NCBI RefSeq assembly: GCF_000797445.1
Contig: NZ_JSWF01000033.1
Coordinates: forward strand, 1 to 64,000
Length of the DNA stretch: 64,000 bases
Reading direction: 5' to 3'
Source of the DNA: Lacinutrix jangbogonensis
GTDB lineage: Bacteria > Bacteroidota > Bacteroidia > Flavobacteriales > Flavobacteriaceae
A program made the translations under genes and the position numbers. Below, piece by piece: positions 8,795 through 19,321 of the stretch (position 1 is the first letter of the stretch; each line of letters opens with the position of its first letter). Under the pieces are notes generated by a model, which was not told where the DNA came from, searched no databases, and saw only the letters and a program-made list of their open reading frames with translations.

Positions 8795-11700
8795 ATGAAA
8801 AAGATATTAGGATTAGATTTAGGGACTACATCTATTGGATGGGCTTTGGTAAATGAAGCTGAAAATAAAAGTGAAAATTCAGAAATTATTAAACTTGGAG
8901 TAAGAGTCAATCCACTTTCTATTGATGAGAAAACAAATTTTGATAAAGGAAAACCAATTTCTACAAATGCAGATAGAACATTAAACAGAGGAGCAAGAAG
9001 AAATTTACAACGTTATAAACAAAGACGTGAAAACTTATTTGAGATATTGTTAGACAATAAATTAATCACGAAAGAAACAATATTAACTGAAACAGGAAAC
9101 AACACGACCCATGAAACTTTAAGATTAAGAGCTAAAGCACCTAATGAGAGGATAGAACTAGATGAATTGGCTAGGGTGTTTTTTTCAATAAACAAAAAAA
9201 GAGGATATAAAAGTAGTAGAAAAGCAAAAAGTGAAGATGAAGGAAATGCTATTGATGGCATGTCAATTGCCAAAGAATTATATGAAAATAATATTACACC
9301 AGGACAATATGTATATGAGTTACTGTTAAATAAAAAAAAATATATACCAGATTTTTATCGCTCCGATTTACAAAATGAATTTAATATAATATGGGAATAT
9401 CAAAAACAATTTCACTCGAATGTACTAAATGATGAAATGTACAAGAAACTTGAAGGACAAGGACAACAAAACTCTAGAAAAAGATTTCTTGCAATTCATG
9501 GAATTTATACCGCTGAGAACAAGGGCAAAAGAGACGCTATAAAACTACAGCACTATAAATGGAGAGCGGAAGCAATTACTAATCAATTACCAATAGATCA
9601 GGTTGCTTATGTTTTAGTAGAGATAAATAATAATTTAAATAAATCCAGCGGATACCTCGGTGCTATAAGCGACAGAAGTAAAGAATTGTATTTTAAAAAT
9701 GAAACAGTTGGCGAAAATTTACACAGACAAATTAAAGAAAACAATCATACTTCTTTAAGAAATCAAGTTTTTTATAGACAGGATTATTTAGATGAATTTG
9801 AACAGATTTGGGTAAGACAAGCTAAATATTACTCAGAATTAACTTTAGAGTTAAAAAATGAAATCCGTGATGTGGTTATTTTTTATCAACGAAAATTAAA
9901 ATCTCAAAAACATCTTATTTCTAATTGTCAGTTTGAAAAACAACATAAAGCTGTTCCTAAATCTTCTCCATTATTTCAAGAGTTCAAAATTTGGCAAAAC
10001 TTAAACAACCTAGTATTTAAAAATACAAGAACAAAAGAAAAATGTGTTTTAGATGATGACTTAAGAATTTCTCTTTTTGAAGAATTAAATTTAAGAGGCA
10101 ACTTAACGGAAAAAACAATCTTAAAGTTTTGCAATTTAAACTCAACTTGGAAAAGTAATTTCACCAAAGGACTAGAGGGTAATAATACAAATAAAGCACT
10201 CTACAATATTTACCAACATATTGCAACAGAAGAAGGTTATGGTTTTGATTGGGAAAAGAAAACTACAAAAGAAATAAAAGAAGAGTTAAAGTCTATTTTT
10301 CCTCGAATCAATATTGATACTACTATTTTAAATTTCGAAACGAATATTGAAGGTCAGACATTTGATAAACAAACCAATTATCAATTATGGCACTTACTAT
10401 ACTCCGCCGAAGATGATACAAAAATTTTGGAGGAAGATAGATTGGTTTATGGAAATTCTAATGTAGCTCTAAAAAAGAAACTTCATACTAAATATGGTTT
10501 TAAACCAGAATACGCTACCATGATGGCTAATGTTACTTTACAAGACGATTATGGCAGCTTGTCTTCTAGAGCAATTCGGAAAATCATCCCTTTTTTACAA
10601 GAAGGTAACGAGTATTCAGAGTCTTGCGCGTTAGCAGGATATAACCACTCTAGTAGCCTAACTAAAGAAGAATTAGAAAAAAGGATTCTTAAACCAAGAT
10701 TAGAGATACTGCAAAAAAACAGTTTAAGAAACCCGGTTGTAGAGAAAATATTAAATCAAATGGTAAACGTTATAAATCAAATTATTGATGAATATGGGAA
10801 GCCTGATGAAATAAGAATTGAACTGGCGAGAGATTTAAAAAAATCTGCAAAACAAAGGGAAGAAACTACAAAATTTATAAACTCTGCAACAAAAGTAAAC
10901 GATGATATAAAATCTGTAATTCAGAAAGAATTTGGCTTCACTCCTACAAAAAACGATGTAGTACGTTATAAGCTATGGCTTGAACTCAAAAACAATGGCT
11001 ATAAAAGCTTGTTTACCAACAAATACATACCAAAAGAAGACATCTTTTCTAAAAATATAGATATTGAACATATTATACCAAAAGCCATTTTATTTGACGA
11101 TTCTTTTTCCAACAAAACACTCGCATACAGAGCCGTAAACCTAAAAAAAGCAGATAGAACAGCAATAGATTTTATAGAACAAGACTATAGTAATGAGGAC
11201 ATTAACAAATATAGATTAAGAGTAGAAAGTTTATATAAAAACGGTGATATAAAAAAAGGAAAATACAAGAAGCTTTTAATGAGTTTAGCTAATTTACCTA
11301 CAGATTTTATTGCCCGAGATTTAGTAAACACACAATACATTTCTAAAAAAGCAAAGAGCATGTTATTTGAAGTGTTTCAGAATGTGGTTCCAACATCTGG
11401 TAGGATTACTGATAAATTACGTGGCGACTGGGATTTAATAAACGTTATGAAAGAACTTAATTTACATAAATATAGAAGTTTAGGATTAACAGAAATTCAA
11501 GAAAGAAAAAACAATGTAAAAATTGAAATAATAAAAGATTGGACAAAAAGAAACGACCACAGACATCATGCAATGGATGCACTTACGGTTGCTTTTACAA
11601 CGCACAACCATATTAATTATATTAATAATTTAAATGCTTCAAGAAATAAAGAAAGCCACTTGTTTAGTATTAAAAACACAATTACCAAGGTGTATGAGGA

Positions 11701-12910
11701 TACAACAGGAAATAAGAAAAGAAATTTTATTCAACCAATTGAAAACTTTAGAACTGAAGCCAAAAAGCATATTGAGTCTATTTTAATTTCTTTTAAAAAC
11801 AAAAACAAAGTTGTTACTAAAAACATTAACAAATCTAAACTAAAAGGTAAAGATAATTTTAATGCTAAACCACAACTTACTCCAAGAGGGCAATTGCATA
11901 AAGAAACAGTATATGGCACCTCTAAAAGGGAAATGGACAAGCCTATTAAATTGAGTAAAAAATTTAAGATAGAAACATTGAAATTAATTGTTAACTCCAA
12001 CTTAAAAACAGTTGTAACAAAGCATTTACATAAATACAATAATAAGCCAGAAATTGCTTTCGATTCTAAGACAATAAAAAAAGATCCTATTCTCTATAAG
12101 GGTTTACAGTTGACAGAAGTTTTGTGTTTTGAAGAAATTTATACAATACGAAAAGTTGTTTCTCCAGATAATTTTAAAACAGAAAAAGATTTAAATAAAA
12201 TAATTGATAAAAAAACACAAGAAGTTTTAAAAAATAGGCTTAATGAATTTGGAGGTAAACCTAAAGAGGCTTTTTCAGATTTAGATAAAAACCCTATTTG
12301 GTTAAATAAAGAAAAAGGAATTAGTATAAAGCGTGTTACTATAACTGGAGTTTCTAATGCAGAGCCTTTACATTATAAGAAAGACCATTTTGGAAGTGAA
12401 ATTTTAGATAAAAAGGGTAATAAACAAGCTGTTGATTTTGTAAGCACAGGAAATAACCATCATGTAGCAATTTATAAAGATGACAAAGGTAAATTACAAG
12501 AAAAAGTTGTTTCGTTTTATGAAGCCGTGGCTAGAGTAAATGAAGGATTGCCTATAATAAACAAAGAATACAATACAGGTTTAGGTTGGGAGTTTTTGTT
12601 TACTATGAAACAAAATGAAATGTTTGTATTTCCCAATGATGATTTTAATCCAATTGAAATTGATCTTTTAGATGAAAAAAATGAAATCTTAATCAGTAAA
12701 AACTTGTTTAGAGTACAGAAAATTTCAACAAAAAATTATATGTTTAATCATCATTTAGAAACACAGGTTGTAACAAGTGAAATTTTAAAAACAAAAAAAC
12801 AATTATCAGGTATTACGTATCACTTTATTCAAAGTACAGAGCCATTAAGAAATATTATAAAACTAAGAATGAATCATATTGGAAAAATTGTTTATGTAGG
12901 AGAATATTAA
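8795..12910 (+). CDS. cas9: Cas9 endonuclease, subtype II-C
   Basis: RNA-guided DNA endonuclease of 1371 residues. RuvC-I is at the N-terminus (ILGLDLGTTSIGWAL, Asp8). An arginine-rich bridge helix lies at about 61-82 (RTLNRGARRNLQRYKQRREN), followed by a recognition lobe. RuvC-II is IRIELARD (Glu676), HNH is DIEHIIPKA (His759), and RuvC-III is HHAMDA (His924-Asp928). All catalytic residues are present. The C-terminal 400 residues hold the PAM-interacting part. The size matches the large flavobacterial II-C enzymes. It forms an operon with cas1 and cas2; no csn2 or cas4 is present, which defines II-C. The PAM cannot be read from sequence alone. Confidence 0.97.
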   Translation: MKKILGLDLGTTSIGWALVNEAENKSENSEIIKLGVRVNPLSIDEKTNFDKGKPISTNADRTLNRGARRNLQRYKQRRENLFEILLDNKLITKETILTETGNNTTHETLRLRAKAPNERIELDELARVFFSINKKRGYKSSRKAKSEDEGNAIDGMSIAKELYENNITPGQYVYELLLNKKKYIPDFYRSDLQNEFNIIWEYQKQFHSNVLNDEMYKKLEGQGQQNSRKRFLAIHGIYTAENKGKRDAIKLQHYKWRAEAITNQLPIDQVAYVLVEINNNLNKSSGYLGAISDRSKELYFKNETVGENLHRQIKENNHTSLRNQVFYRQDYLDEFEQIWVRQAKYYSELTLELKNEIRDVVIFYQRKLKSQKHLISNCQFEKQHKAVPKSSPLFQEFKIWQNLNNLVFKNTRTKEKCVLDDDLRISLFEELNLRGNLTEKTILKFCNLNSTWKSNFTKGLEGNNTNKALYNIYQHIATEEGYGFDWEKKTTKEIKEELKSIFPRINIDTTILNFETNIEGQTFDKQTNYQLWHLLYSAEDDTKILEEDRLVYGNSNVALKKKLHTKYGFKPEYATMMANVTLQDDYGSLSSRAIRKIIPFLQEGNEYSESCALAGYNHSSSLTKEELEKRILKPRLEILQKNSLRNPVVEKILNQMVNVINQIIDEYGKPDEIRIELARDLKKSAKQREETTKFINSATKVNDDIKSVIQKEFGFTPTKNDVVRYKLWLELKNNGYKSLFTNKYIPKEDIFSKNIDIEHIIPKAILFDDSFSNKTLAYRAVNLKKADRTAIDFIEQDYSNEDINKYRLRVESLYKNGDIKKGKYKKLLMSLANLPTDFIARDLVNTQYISKKAKSMLFEVFQNVVPTSGRITDKLRGDWDLINVMKELNLHKYRSLGLTEIQERKNNVKIEIIKDWTKRNDHRHHAMDALTVAFTTHNHINYINNLNASRNKESHLFSIKNTITKVYEDTTGNKKRNFIQPIENFRTEAKKHIESILISFKNKNKVVTKNINKSKLKGKDNFNAKPQLTPRGQLHKETVYGTSKREMDKPIKLSKKFKIETLKLIVNSNLKTVVTKHLHKYNNKPEIAFDSKTIKKDPILYKGLQLTEVLCFEEIYTIRKVVSPDNFKTEKDLNKIIDKKTQEVLKNRLNEFGGKPKEAFSDLDKNPIWLNKEKGISIKRVTITGVSNAEPLHYKKDHFGSEILDKKGNKQAVDFVSTGNNHHVAIYKDDKGKLQEKVVSFYEAVARVNEGLPIINKEYNTGLGWEFLFTMKQNEMFVFPNDDFNPIEIDLLDEKNEILISKNLFRVQKISTKNYMFNHHLETQVVTSEILKTKKQLSGITYHFIQSTEPLRNIIKLRMNHIGKIVYVGEY

Positions 12911-12921
12911 AAAAGAAAGCC

Positions 12922-13809
12922 ATGATAAAAAGAACCATTTACATAGGCAATCCATCCTATTTAAAAATAAAACAAGAACAATTGGTTGTTCAAGAACCTG
13001 AAACAAAAGAAATCAAAGGAACTGTACCAATTGAAGATATTGCCTTGTTAATGTTAGACCATTATCAAATTACAATATCTAACCAGCTTTTAGTAAAATT
13101 ACAGGGTAATAATGTTGCTGTAATTAGTTGTGATGAACATCACTTACCATTTGGAATGATGTTACCAATGCATGGACATTCAGAATATTCAGAAAGAATA
13201 AAACACCAATTTGCTGCATCAGAGCCTTTAAAAAAGAAGCTATGGAAACAAACGGTGGAACAGAAAATAAAAAATCAAAAAGCATTACTAGTATTAAATG
13301 ATAAATTTGCAGAACCTTTAGGAGTATATCAACTAACTGTAAAAAGTGGTGACACTACAAATAGAGAAGGAATAGCAGCTCAGTTTTACTGGAAACAGTT
13401 GTTTGAAAACTTTAATAGACAACGTTTTGGAGAAGCACCAAATAATTTATTAAATTTTGGATATTCCGTTTTACGGAGTATCGTTGCTAGGGCTTTAGTT
13501 AGTAGTGGTTTATTACCTGTTTTAGGGATTTTTCATAGAAACAAGTACAATCCGTATTGTTTGGCAGATGATATTATGGAACCTTACAGGCCTTTTGTAG
13601 ATAAATTAGTTTACAATTATATTTTAGTCAATAATAATACCGAATTAAACAAAGATGCAAAGGCTACTATTTTAACAATTGCAACACAAGATGTGCGTAT
13701 TGATGGCTTAGTAAGGCCTTTGCTTGTTGCTGTAACTGCCACAACTGCTAGTTTATATAAATGCTTTACTGGAGAGCTAAGACACATAAAATATCCAGAA
13801 TTAGATTAA
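12922..13809 (+). CDS. cas1: Cas1 integrase, type II
   Basis: 295-residue spacer-acquisition integrase. It has an N-terminal beta-domain and a helical catalytic domain with the expected metal ligands: Glu149 (TNREGIAAQ), His205 (GIFHRNKYN) and Asp217/Glu220 (ADDIMEPYRP). It starts 11 bases after cas9 and its stop abuts the cas2 start. With Cas2 it should form the complex that adds 30-nt spacers to the adjacent array. It appears intact. Confidence 0.97.
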   Translation: MIKRTIYIGNPSYLKIKQEQLVVQEPETKEIKGTVPIEDIALLMLDHYQITISNQLLVKLQGNNVAVISCDEHHLPFGMMLPMHGHSEYSERIKHQFAASEPLKKKLWKQTVEQKIKNQKALLVLNDKFAEPLGVYQLTVKSGDTTNREGIAAQFYWKQLFENFNRQRFGEAPNNLLNFGYSVLRSIVARALVSSGLLPVLGIFHRNKYNPYCLADDIMEPYRPFVDKLVYNYILVNNNTELNKDAKATILTIATQDVRIDGLVRPLLVAVTATTASLYKCFTGELRHIKYPELD

Positions 13810-14148
<339 letters not shown>

Positions 14149-14213
14149 ATAGGATAGGTAAAATCTAATAAACTTCTATTTATCCTCTCCTAAAAGTAAA
14201 TTTTTTGAATCTT

Positions 14214-14258
14214 AAAAAGGAATCCCAACCTATTGATTTTACTCAATAAACTGGGATT
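14214..14258 (-). terminator. Terminator of the CRISPR array transcript
   Basis: Hairpin AATCCCA / TGGGATT with an inner ATTGA / TCAAT pair. On the minus strand it is followed by CCTTTTT. It lies 4 bases left of the first repeat, so it suits an array transcribed right to left. On the plus strand there is no T run after it. Confidence 0.65.
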
Positions 14259-14261
14259 GAC

Positions 14262-17200
14262 CTTGTGATTGCTCACGTAAAAATACAATTTGAAATCAAT
14301 TCACAACCCCCTTACCTATAATAAACACCGAGTAAAACTTGTGATTGCTCACGTAAAAATACAATTTGAAATCAATTCACAACACATTAACATCAATGGT
14401 TTGATTTAGTTTTCTTGTGATTGCTCACGTAAAAATACAATTTGAAATCAATTCACAACGACAGTAGCAAAGTATTTAAAAGAGTTAAACTTGTGATTGC
14501 TCACGTAAAAATACAATTTGAAATCAATTCACAACCTGAGTGGTGCAAGTAAACAACGAAACGAACTTGTGATTGCTCACGTAAAAATACAATTTGAAAT
14601 CAATTCACAACAATTCCTTCATTTTCTTTTAAAATGTCTAACTTGTGATTGCTCACGTAAAAATACAATTTGAAATCAATTCACAACTATCTTCATTCGC
14701 TTGTATGTCTAGTTTAGCTTGTGATTGCTCACGTAAAAATACAATTTGAAATCAATTCACAACACATCTTGCAAAGTTTGGCATTGCTTGCTTCTTGTGA
14801 TTGCTCACGTAAAAATACAATTTGAAATCAATTCACAACGGCCTTCAAATCATCATTTCGAAATCTTGCCTTGTGATTGCTCACGTAAAAATACAATTTG
14901 AAATCAATTCACAACTTAGTATGGATTTATCTCTAGCGTAATCTTCTTGTGATTGCTCACGTAAAAATACAATTTGAAATCAATTCACAACACTTTAACC
15001 ATTACTTTAATTGTTCGTTTCCTTGTGATTGCTCACGTAAAAATACAATTTGAAATCAATTCACAACAATTGCTCCTTTAATGGTTGTTGGTTTTGTCTT
15101 GTGATTGCTCACGTAAAAATACAATTTGAAATCAATTCACAACTAAGTTCCCAAATTGGTTAAATTGGTTATGCTTGTGATTGCTCACGTAAAAATACAA
15201 TTTGAAATCAATTCACAACCATATCGACAAACTTTACAAAGTTCTGGATCTTGTGATTGCTCACGTAAAAATACAATTTGAAATCAATTCACAACAAACA
15301 AGCTTGTACCATCACACCACTATAACTTGTGATTGCTCACGTAAAAATACAATTTGAAATCAATTCACAACTATTTATTCGTGAATTAACTGACTGATTT
15401 ACTTGTGATTGCTCACGTAAAAATACAATTTGAAATCAATTCACAACATGCCTTACTTAATTAGTAAAGATAAAAAACTTGTGATTGCTCACGTAAAAAT
15501 ACAATTTGAAATCAATTCACAACACAATCTACAAGTTCCAAAATGGTATGCCTCTTGTGATTGCTCACGTAAAAATACAATTTGAAATCAATTCACAACT
15601 GTTTAAACTGTCTTTTAAGAAGTGTAATTCTTGTGATTGCTCACGTAAAAATACAATTTGAAATCAATTCACAACAATCCTATGGCGCAATGCATAGACC
15701 TGTCTCTTGTGATTGCTCACGTAAAAATACAATTTGAAATCAATTCACAACAACATCGCTCTCCTTACACTCATAATGGATCTTGTGATTGCTCACGTAA
15801 AAATACAATTTGAAATCAATTCACAACCATTAACTTCAAAACCAAAACTATGACCGACTTGTGATTGCTCAAGTAAAAATACAATTTGAAATCAATTCAC
15901 AACTACACGTATAGCAGTTTATAACTCATTTTTCTTGTGATTGCTCACGTAAAAATACAATTTGAAATCAATTCACAACTCTTTTAAACGTTTAACAGCA
16001 TTCTTCATCTTGTGATTGCTCACGTAAAAATACAATTTGAAATCAATTCACAACAGTATGAGTAAAATTACTGAACACGATAGACTTGTGATTGCTCACG
16101 TAAAAATACAATTTGAAATCAATTCACAACATTAGCACCGCTTTTTTACATAGCAGAACACTTGTGATTGCTCACGTAAAAATACAATTTGAAATCAATT
16201 CACAACCATATTTAGCAGTATAAAAAATGAAACTCTTGTGATTGCTCACGTAAAAATACAATTTGAAATCAATTCACAACGCGTTAAACCCAAGTTTGGA
16301 AAGTGCTTTCTTGTGATTGCTCACGTAAAAATACAATTTGAAATCAATTCACAACTATTCCTCTGGATTTTCTAAAGGATAAACCCTTGTGATTGCTCAC
16401 GTAAAAATACAATTTGAAATCAATTCACAACTAAATCTTTCCAATTTTATATACTGATGCACTTGTGATTGCTCACGTAAAAATACAATTTGAAATCAAT
16501 TCACAACGTTCTAAACCTGTGGTATTAGCATCTATTGCTTGTGATTGCTCACGTAAAAATACAATTTGAAATCAATTCACAACCAACCTTGCTCCATAAC
16601 TTCAAACACATCTCTTGTGATTGCTCACGTAAAAATACAATTTGAAATCAATTCACAACATGTAATTGCTCACATGATGCCTTGCTTGTCTTGTGATTGC
16701 TCACGTAAAAATACAATTTGAAATCAATTCACAACTAATCCGCACCATCTAAAAATGGATAAGACCTTGTGATTGCTCACGTAAAAATACAATTTGAAAT
16801 CAATTCACAACCAACTTTACATTATAAAGCAAGAGATTTTACTTGTGATTGCTCACGTAAAAATACAATTTGAAATCAATTCACAACACATAGGATCAAC
16901 ACAATTAAAAAGTGATACTTGTGATTGCTCACGTAAAAATACAATTTGAAATCAATTCACAACTAAACTACGTAAGTGCTACAGATATATTCACTTGTGA
17001 TTGCTCACGTAAAAATACAATTTGAAATCAATTCACAACAAACGAGGGTGAAGTTGTATTTAGTCCGTTCTTGTGATTGCTCACGTAAAAATACAATTTG
17101 AAATCAATTCACAACTGGAGGTATGTTTATAATAAGCCTTTTAATCTTGTGATTGCTCACGTAAAAATACAATTTGAAATCAATTCACAACGATGGCGAT

Positions 17201-17495
17201 AATGTCACTTATGAGGTTGTACTTGTGATTGCTCACGTAAAAATACAATTTGAAATCAATTCACAACATAGTTCTTAACCCTTTGAATGTGAAATTTCTT
17301 GTGATTGCTCACGTAAAAATACAATTTGAAATCAATTCACAACAGTTTTGATAAGTTTAATTAAGGTCGTATACTTGTGATTGCTCACGTAAAAATACAA
17401 TTTGAAATCAATTCACAACCAAATCTGTATAATAATCGTAATCTTGAGACTTGTGATTGCTCACGTAAAAATACAATTTGAAATCAATTCACAAC
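14262..17495 (-). CRISPR. Type II-C CRISPR array, 43 repeats and 42 spacers
   Basis: 43 copies of a 46-bp repeat (plus strand begins CTTGTGATTGCTCACG and ends AATCAATTCACAAC). Of the 42 spacers, 39 are 30 nt; the others are 29 (15980-16008), 28 (16207-16234) and 29 (16281-16309). Only repeat 22 differs, by one base at 15872 (C to A). I saw no duplicated spacers. In the crRNA sense (minus strand) the repeat begins GTTGTGAATTGATTTC, the usual type II 5' end, and matches the tracrRNA anti-repeat over 22 nt. The left-edge terminator supports this orientation. Neither terminal repeat is degenerate. Confidence 0.98.
14279..14306 (-). promoter_or_regulatory. Promoter-like motif inside each CRISPR repeat
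   Basis: In the crRNA-sense repeat, TTG at repeat positions 2-4 is followed after 18 nt by TATTTTT at 23-29, close to the flavobacterial TTG-N19-TAnnTTTG promoter. Coordinates are for the leftmost repeat; the motif recurs in all 43. A start about 7 nt later would fall near the repeat 3' end, just before the spacer. Neisseria II-C arrays are known to use such embedded promoters; here it is an inference. Confidence 0.5.
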
Positions 17496-17561
17496 AGATT
17501 GCATTTCTATAATGATTTCTGGCTTGTTGAGTTTTAAAAGATCAAGAATTTAGACATTATT

Positions 17562-18677
17562 TTAACTTTTCAAATTCAACCAATATCGAGTTCCTTTCAG
17601 TTCACCAGTTTTAATTACCATTTTCTTATCTACCATATCTTTTAAATCACGAGTGGCCGTAGAAGCAGAAGTTTTTGCAATACGTGTGTAATTTTCGGCA
17701 CTTAAACCACCATCAAAACCTTGGTGTCCTGCATTAAAAAAACGTGTAACAACTTTTAGTTGGCGTTCATTCATAACTTGAGTAAAGCGATCGAAAAATT
17801 TGGCTTTCTCAATTACAAAATCAATAAGCTTTAATGTGTCTTCTTGGGCATCTAATATGGTTTGCCCGAAATAGAGTATCCAATCTGTAATATCTGCGTG
17901 TTTATTATTGTTTTCTAAAGCATTGTAATACGCTTTTTTATTGGCTTCTATAGTTTTTGATAATGAAATAAGTGCAGGTTGTCCTACACTTTGTGCTACA
18001 GATTTTTCAGCAAGCGCACGTGCAATACGTCCGTTTCCATCTTCAAAAGGGTGAATACTCACAAAATACAGATGTGTAATACTTGCTTTTACAAGAGGTA
18101 ATACGTTGTATTCCGTTTTTGAGTGTAGGGTGTTAAACCAGGTTATAAACTGCGCCATCTCTTGTTGCATGTTTTGAGATGCTGGTGCTTCAAAATGAAT
18201 AGTTGGTTTGTCTAAGCGTCCAGAAACCACTTGCATTGGGTCTTCGTGTGTACGGTATTTGCCAATGTCGTTTAAATCTCGTCTACCATTGGTTAGCATT
18301 TTGTGCCAATTATAAAGTTGTTTATGAGAGAGTTGTTTATTGTGGTTTTTGTATAAATCAACCATCATTTCAGAAATGCCAAATTCTGCTGAAGCTATCT
18401 TTTTTTTATCAACTTTTAAACCTAGATTTTTTTTAATAGAAGATTGTATACTGTCTCTATCTAGATATTCGCCTTCGATTTCAGAAGTTTTAAGTGCTTC
18501 GTTAGATAATATTTCAATAATTAATTGCTCTTTTTCACTTTTATTTACGTGTTTAAAAGCACCAAGTACGATTCCCGTATTTTGTGAGAATTTCTGTTCC
18601 AAATTTTTTAAAGCATCTTCATTGTATGAAAAATGAGGCCATTCTGTTTTTTGCCAGTTCCATATTTTTCTTATCAT
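17562..18677 (-). CDS. Fic family protein with DUF4172 N-terminus and winged HTH
   Basis: 371 residues. The N-terminal DUF4172-type segment (IWNWQKTEWPHFSY) precedes the Fic core with the intact AMPylation loop HPFEDGNGR (residues 209-217). The inhibitory helix motif TSEIEG (64-69, Glu68) lies before the core, so the protein is a self-inhibited class II Fic. The C-terminal 60 residues look like a winged helix (TSASTATRDLKDMVDKKMVI). It is transcribed toward the CRISPR array on the array's sense strand, ending 66 bases from the last repeat. Two palindromes at its promoter suggest autoregulation. The target of modification is unknown. Confidence 0.9.
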   Translation of the reverse strand: MIRKIWNWQKTEWPHFSYNEDALKNLEQKFSQNTGIVLGAFKHVNKSEKEQLIIEILSNEALKTSEIEGEYLDRDSIQSSIKKNLGLKVDKKKIASAEFGISEMMVDLYKNHNKQLSHKQLYNWHKMLTNGRRDLNDIGKYRTHEDPMQVVSGRLDKPTIHFEAPASQNMQQEMAQFITWFNTLHSKTEYNVLPLVKASITHLYFVSIHPFEDGNGRIARALAEKSVAQSVGQPALISLSKTIEANKKAYYNALENNNKHADITDWILYFGQTILDAQEDTLKLIDFVIEKAKFFDRFTQVMNERQLKVVTRFFNAGHQGFDGGLSAENYTRIAKTSASTATRDLKDMVDKKMVIKTGELKGTRYWLNLKS

Positions 18678-18749
18678 GAGCTATAAATTTATTTTTTATA
18701 GCTCAAATATAAGTGAATTTTGAGCTATAAAGTTAGTTTTTATAGCTCA
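18677..18749. promoter_or_regulatory. Tandem palindromic operators of fic
   Basis: Two 29-bp palindromes with arms TGAGCTATAAA / TTTATAGCTCA, at 18677-18705 and 18721-18749, starting 44 bp apart (about four helical turns). The first overlaps the fic start codon. A minus-strand TATATTTG -7 box (18704-18711) sits at its upstream edge. This layout would let a dimeric regulator, perhaps the Fic winged-helix domain itself, block transcription. Confidence 0.65.
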
Positions 18750-18887
18750 AACAATTCTTGTATTTGTAAAATACGTGATTTTTTATGTCAAAGCTAGGGG
18801 TCTCTAATGTGTATTATGTTTTTTTTGTAATTGTAATACGTCTTAAAATATTATGTAAATTTGAATAGAAATTAATTATAAATCAGA

Positions 18888-18908
18888 GTACACGATCTCG
18901 TACACGAT
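18888..18908 (+). promoter_or_regulatory. Paired integrase arm-type sites, right end
   Basis: GTACACGAT at 18888-18896 and 18900-18908, with the same 12-bp spacing as at 3602-3622. It lies 49 bp before the right attachment repeat, as expected of an attR arm. Confidence 0.6.
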
Positions 18909-18956
18909 TTTATTAAAATATAGCAAAATAGTAAGGAAAAAGAGTTTTTTCTCAAA

Positions 18957-19003
18957 CTCATAACCCGAAGGTCACTGGTTCGAGTCCAGTTCCCGCTACT
19001 AAG
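18957..19003 (+). repeat. attR of element 1 / attL of element 2
   Basis: Exact 47-bp copy of the tRNA-fMet 3' half (3477-3523) with no 5' half, so it is not a tRNA gene. It is the junction of the two tandem elements. Confidence 0.9.
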
Positions 19004-19021
19004 TACAAAGTCAATAAAATT

Positions 19022-19052
19022 AACGGTTTGGAGTCTCCAAACCGTTTTTTTA
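19022..19052 (+). terminator. Terminator beside the second att copy
   Basis: Stem AACGGTTTGGA / TCCAAACCGTT with a GTC loop and T run. It has the same place and shape as at 3542-3571, but the inner base pairs are changed on both arms. Confidence 0.75.
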
Positions 19053-19285
19053 TGCTTAATTTTAACTTCATAATAGATAAACAATACAAAAGTGCATACG
19101 ATTTGTCCTTGAAGAAACAATTTTCCACACCAAAGATCTACATGGCAAAAGGCGATTTAAATAAGCGCTGGTATGTCTATTTTTCTTATCGAAATCCAAA
19201 AACAAATATGTTAATTCGTCAAACACCATTTTATGGGAATGCGAATACTTTTAAAACAAAAGAGGAGCGTCTACATTTGATGTGA
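19052..19285 (+). pseudogene. Truncated tyrosine integrase (N-terminal part only)
   Basis: About 77 residues that match the N-terminal arm-binding part of the element 1 integrase (RWYVYFSYRNPKTNMLIRQ versus WYVYYSFRNPKTNKLVRQ). The ATG is likewise placed directly after the terminator T run. The frame stops at the edge of an IS3-type fragment, so the catalytic domain is lost. It marks the left end of element 2. Confidence 0.8.
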
Positions 19286-19321
19286 CGATTTTTATGAGCT
19301 TATAAATTTTATATTTGATTT

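Noticed and set aside
16635-16690. Spacer 32 as a degenerate repeat
   Set aside because: It contains ATTGCTCAC like the repeat, but the rest is unrelated and its length is a normal 30 nt; coincidence is likely.
14262-17495. Spacers targeting sequences inside this window
   Set aside because: I found no clear match while reading, but I could not do a systematic comparison, so no self-targeting claim is made.
18957-19003. Second tRNA-Met gene
   Set aside because: Only the 3' half from the anticodon loop is present; no acceptor 5' strand or D arm. It is an attachment-site copy, as is 39621-39667.
18872-19120. Minus-strand frame across the att repeat
   Set aside because: It runs through the att site and terminator with no recognisable protein; a chance frame.
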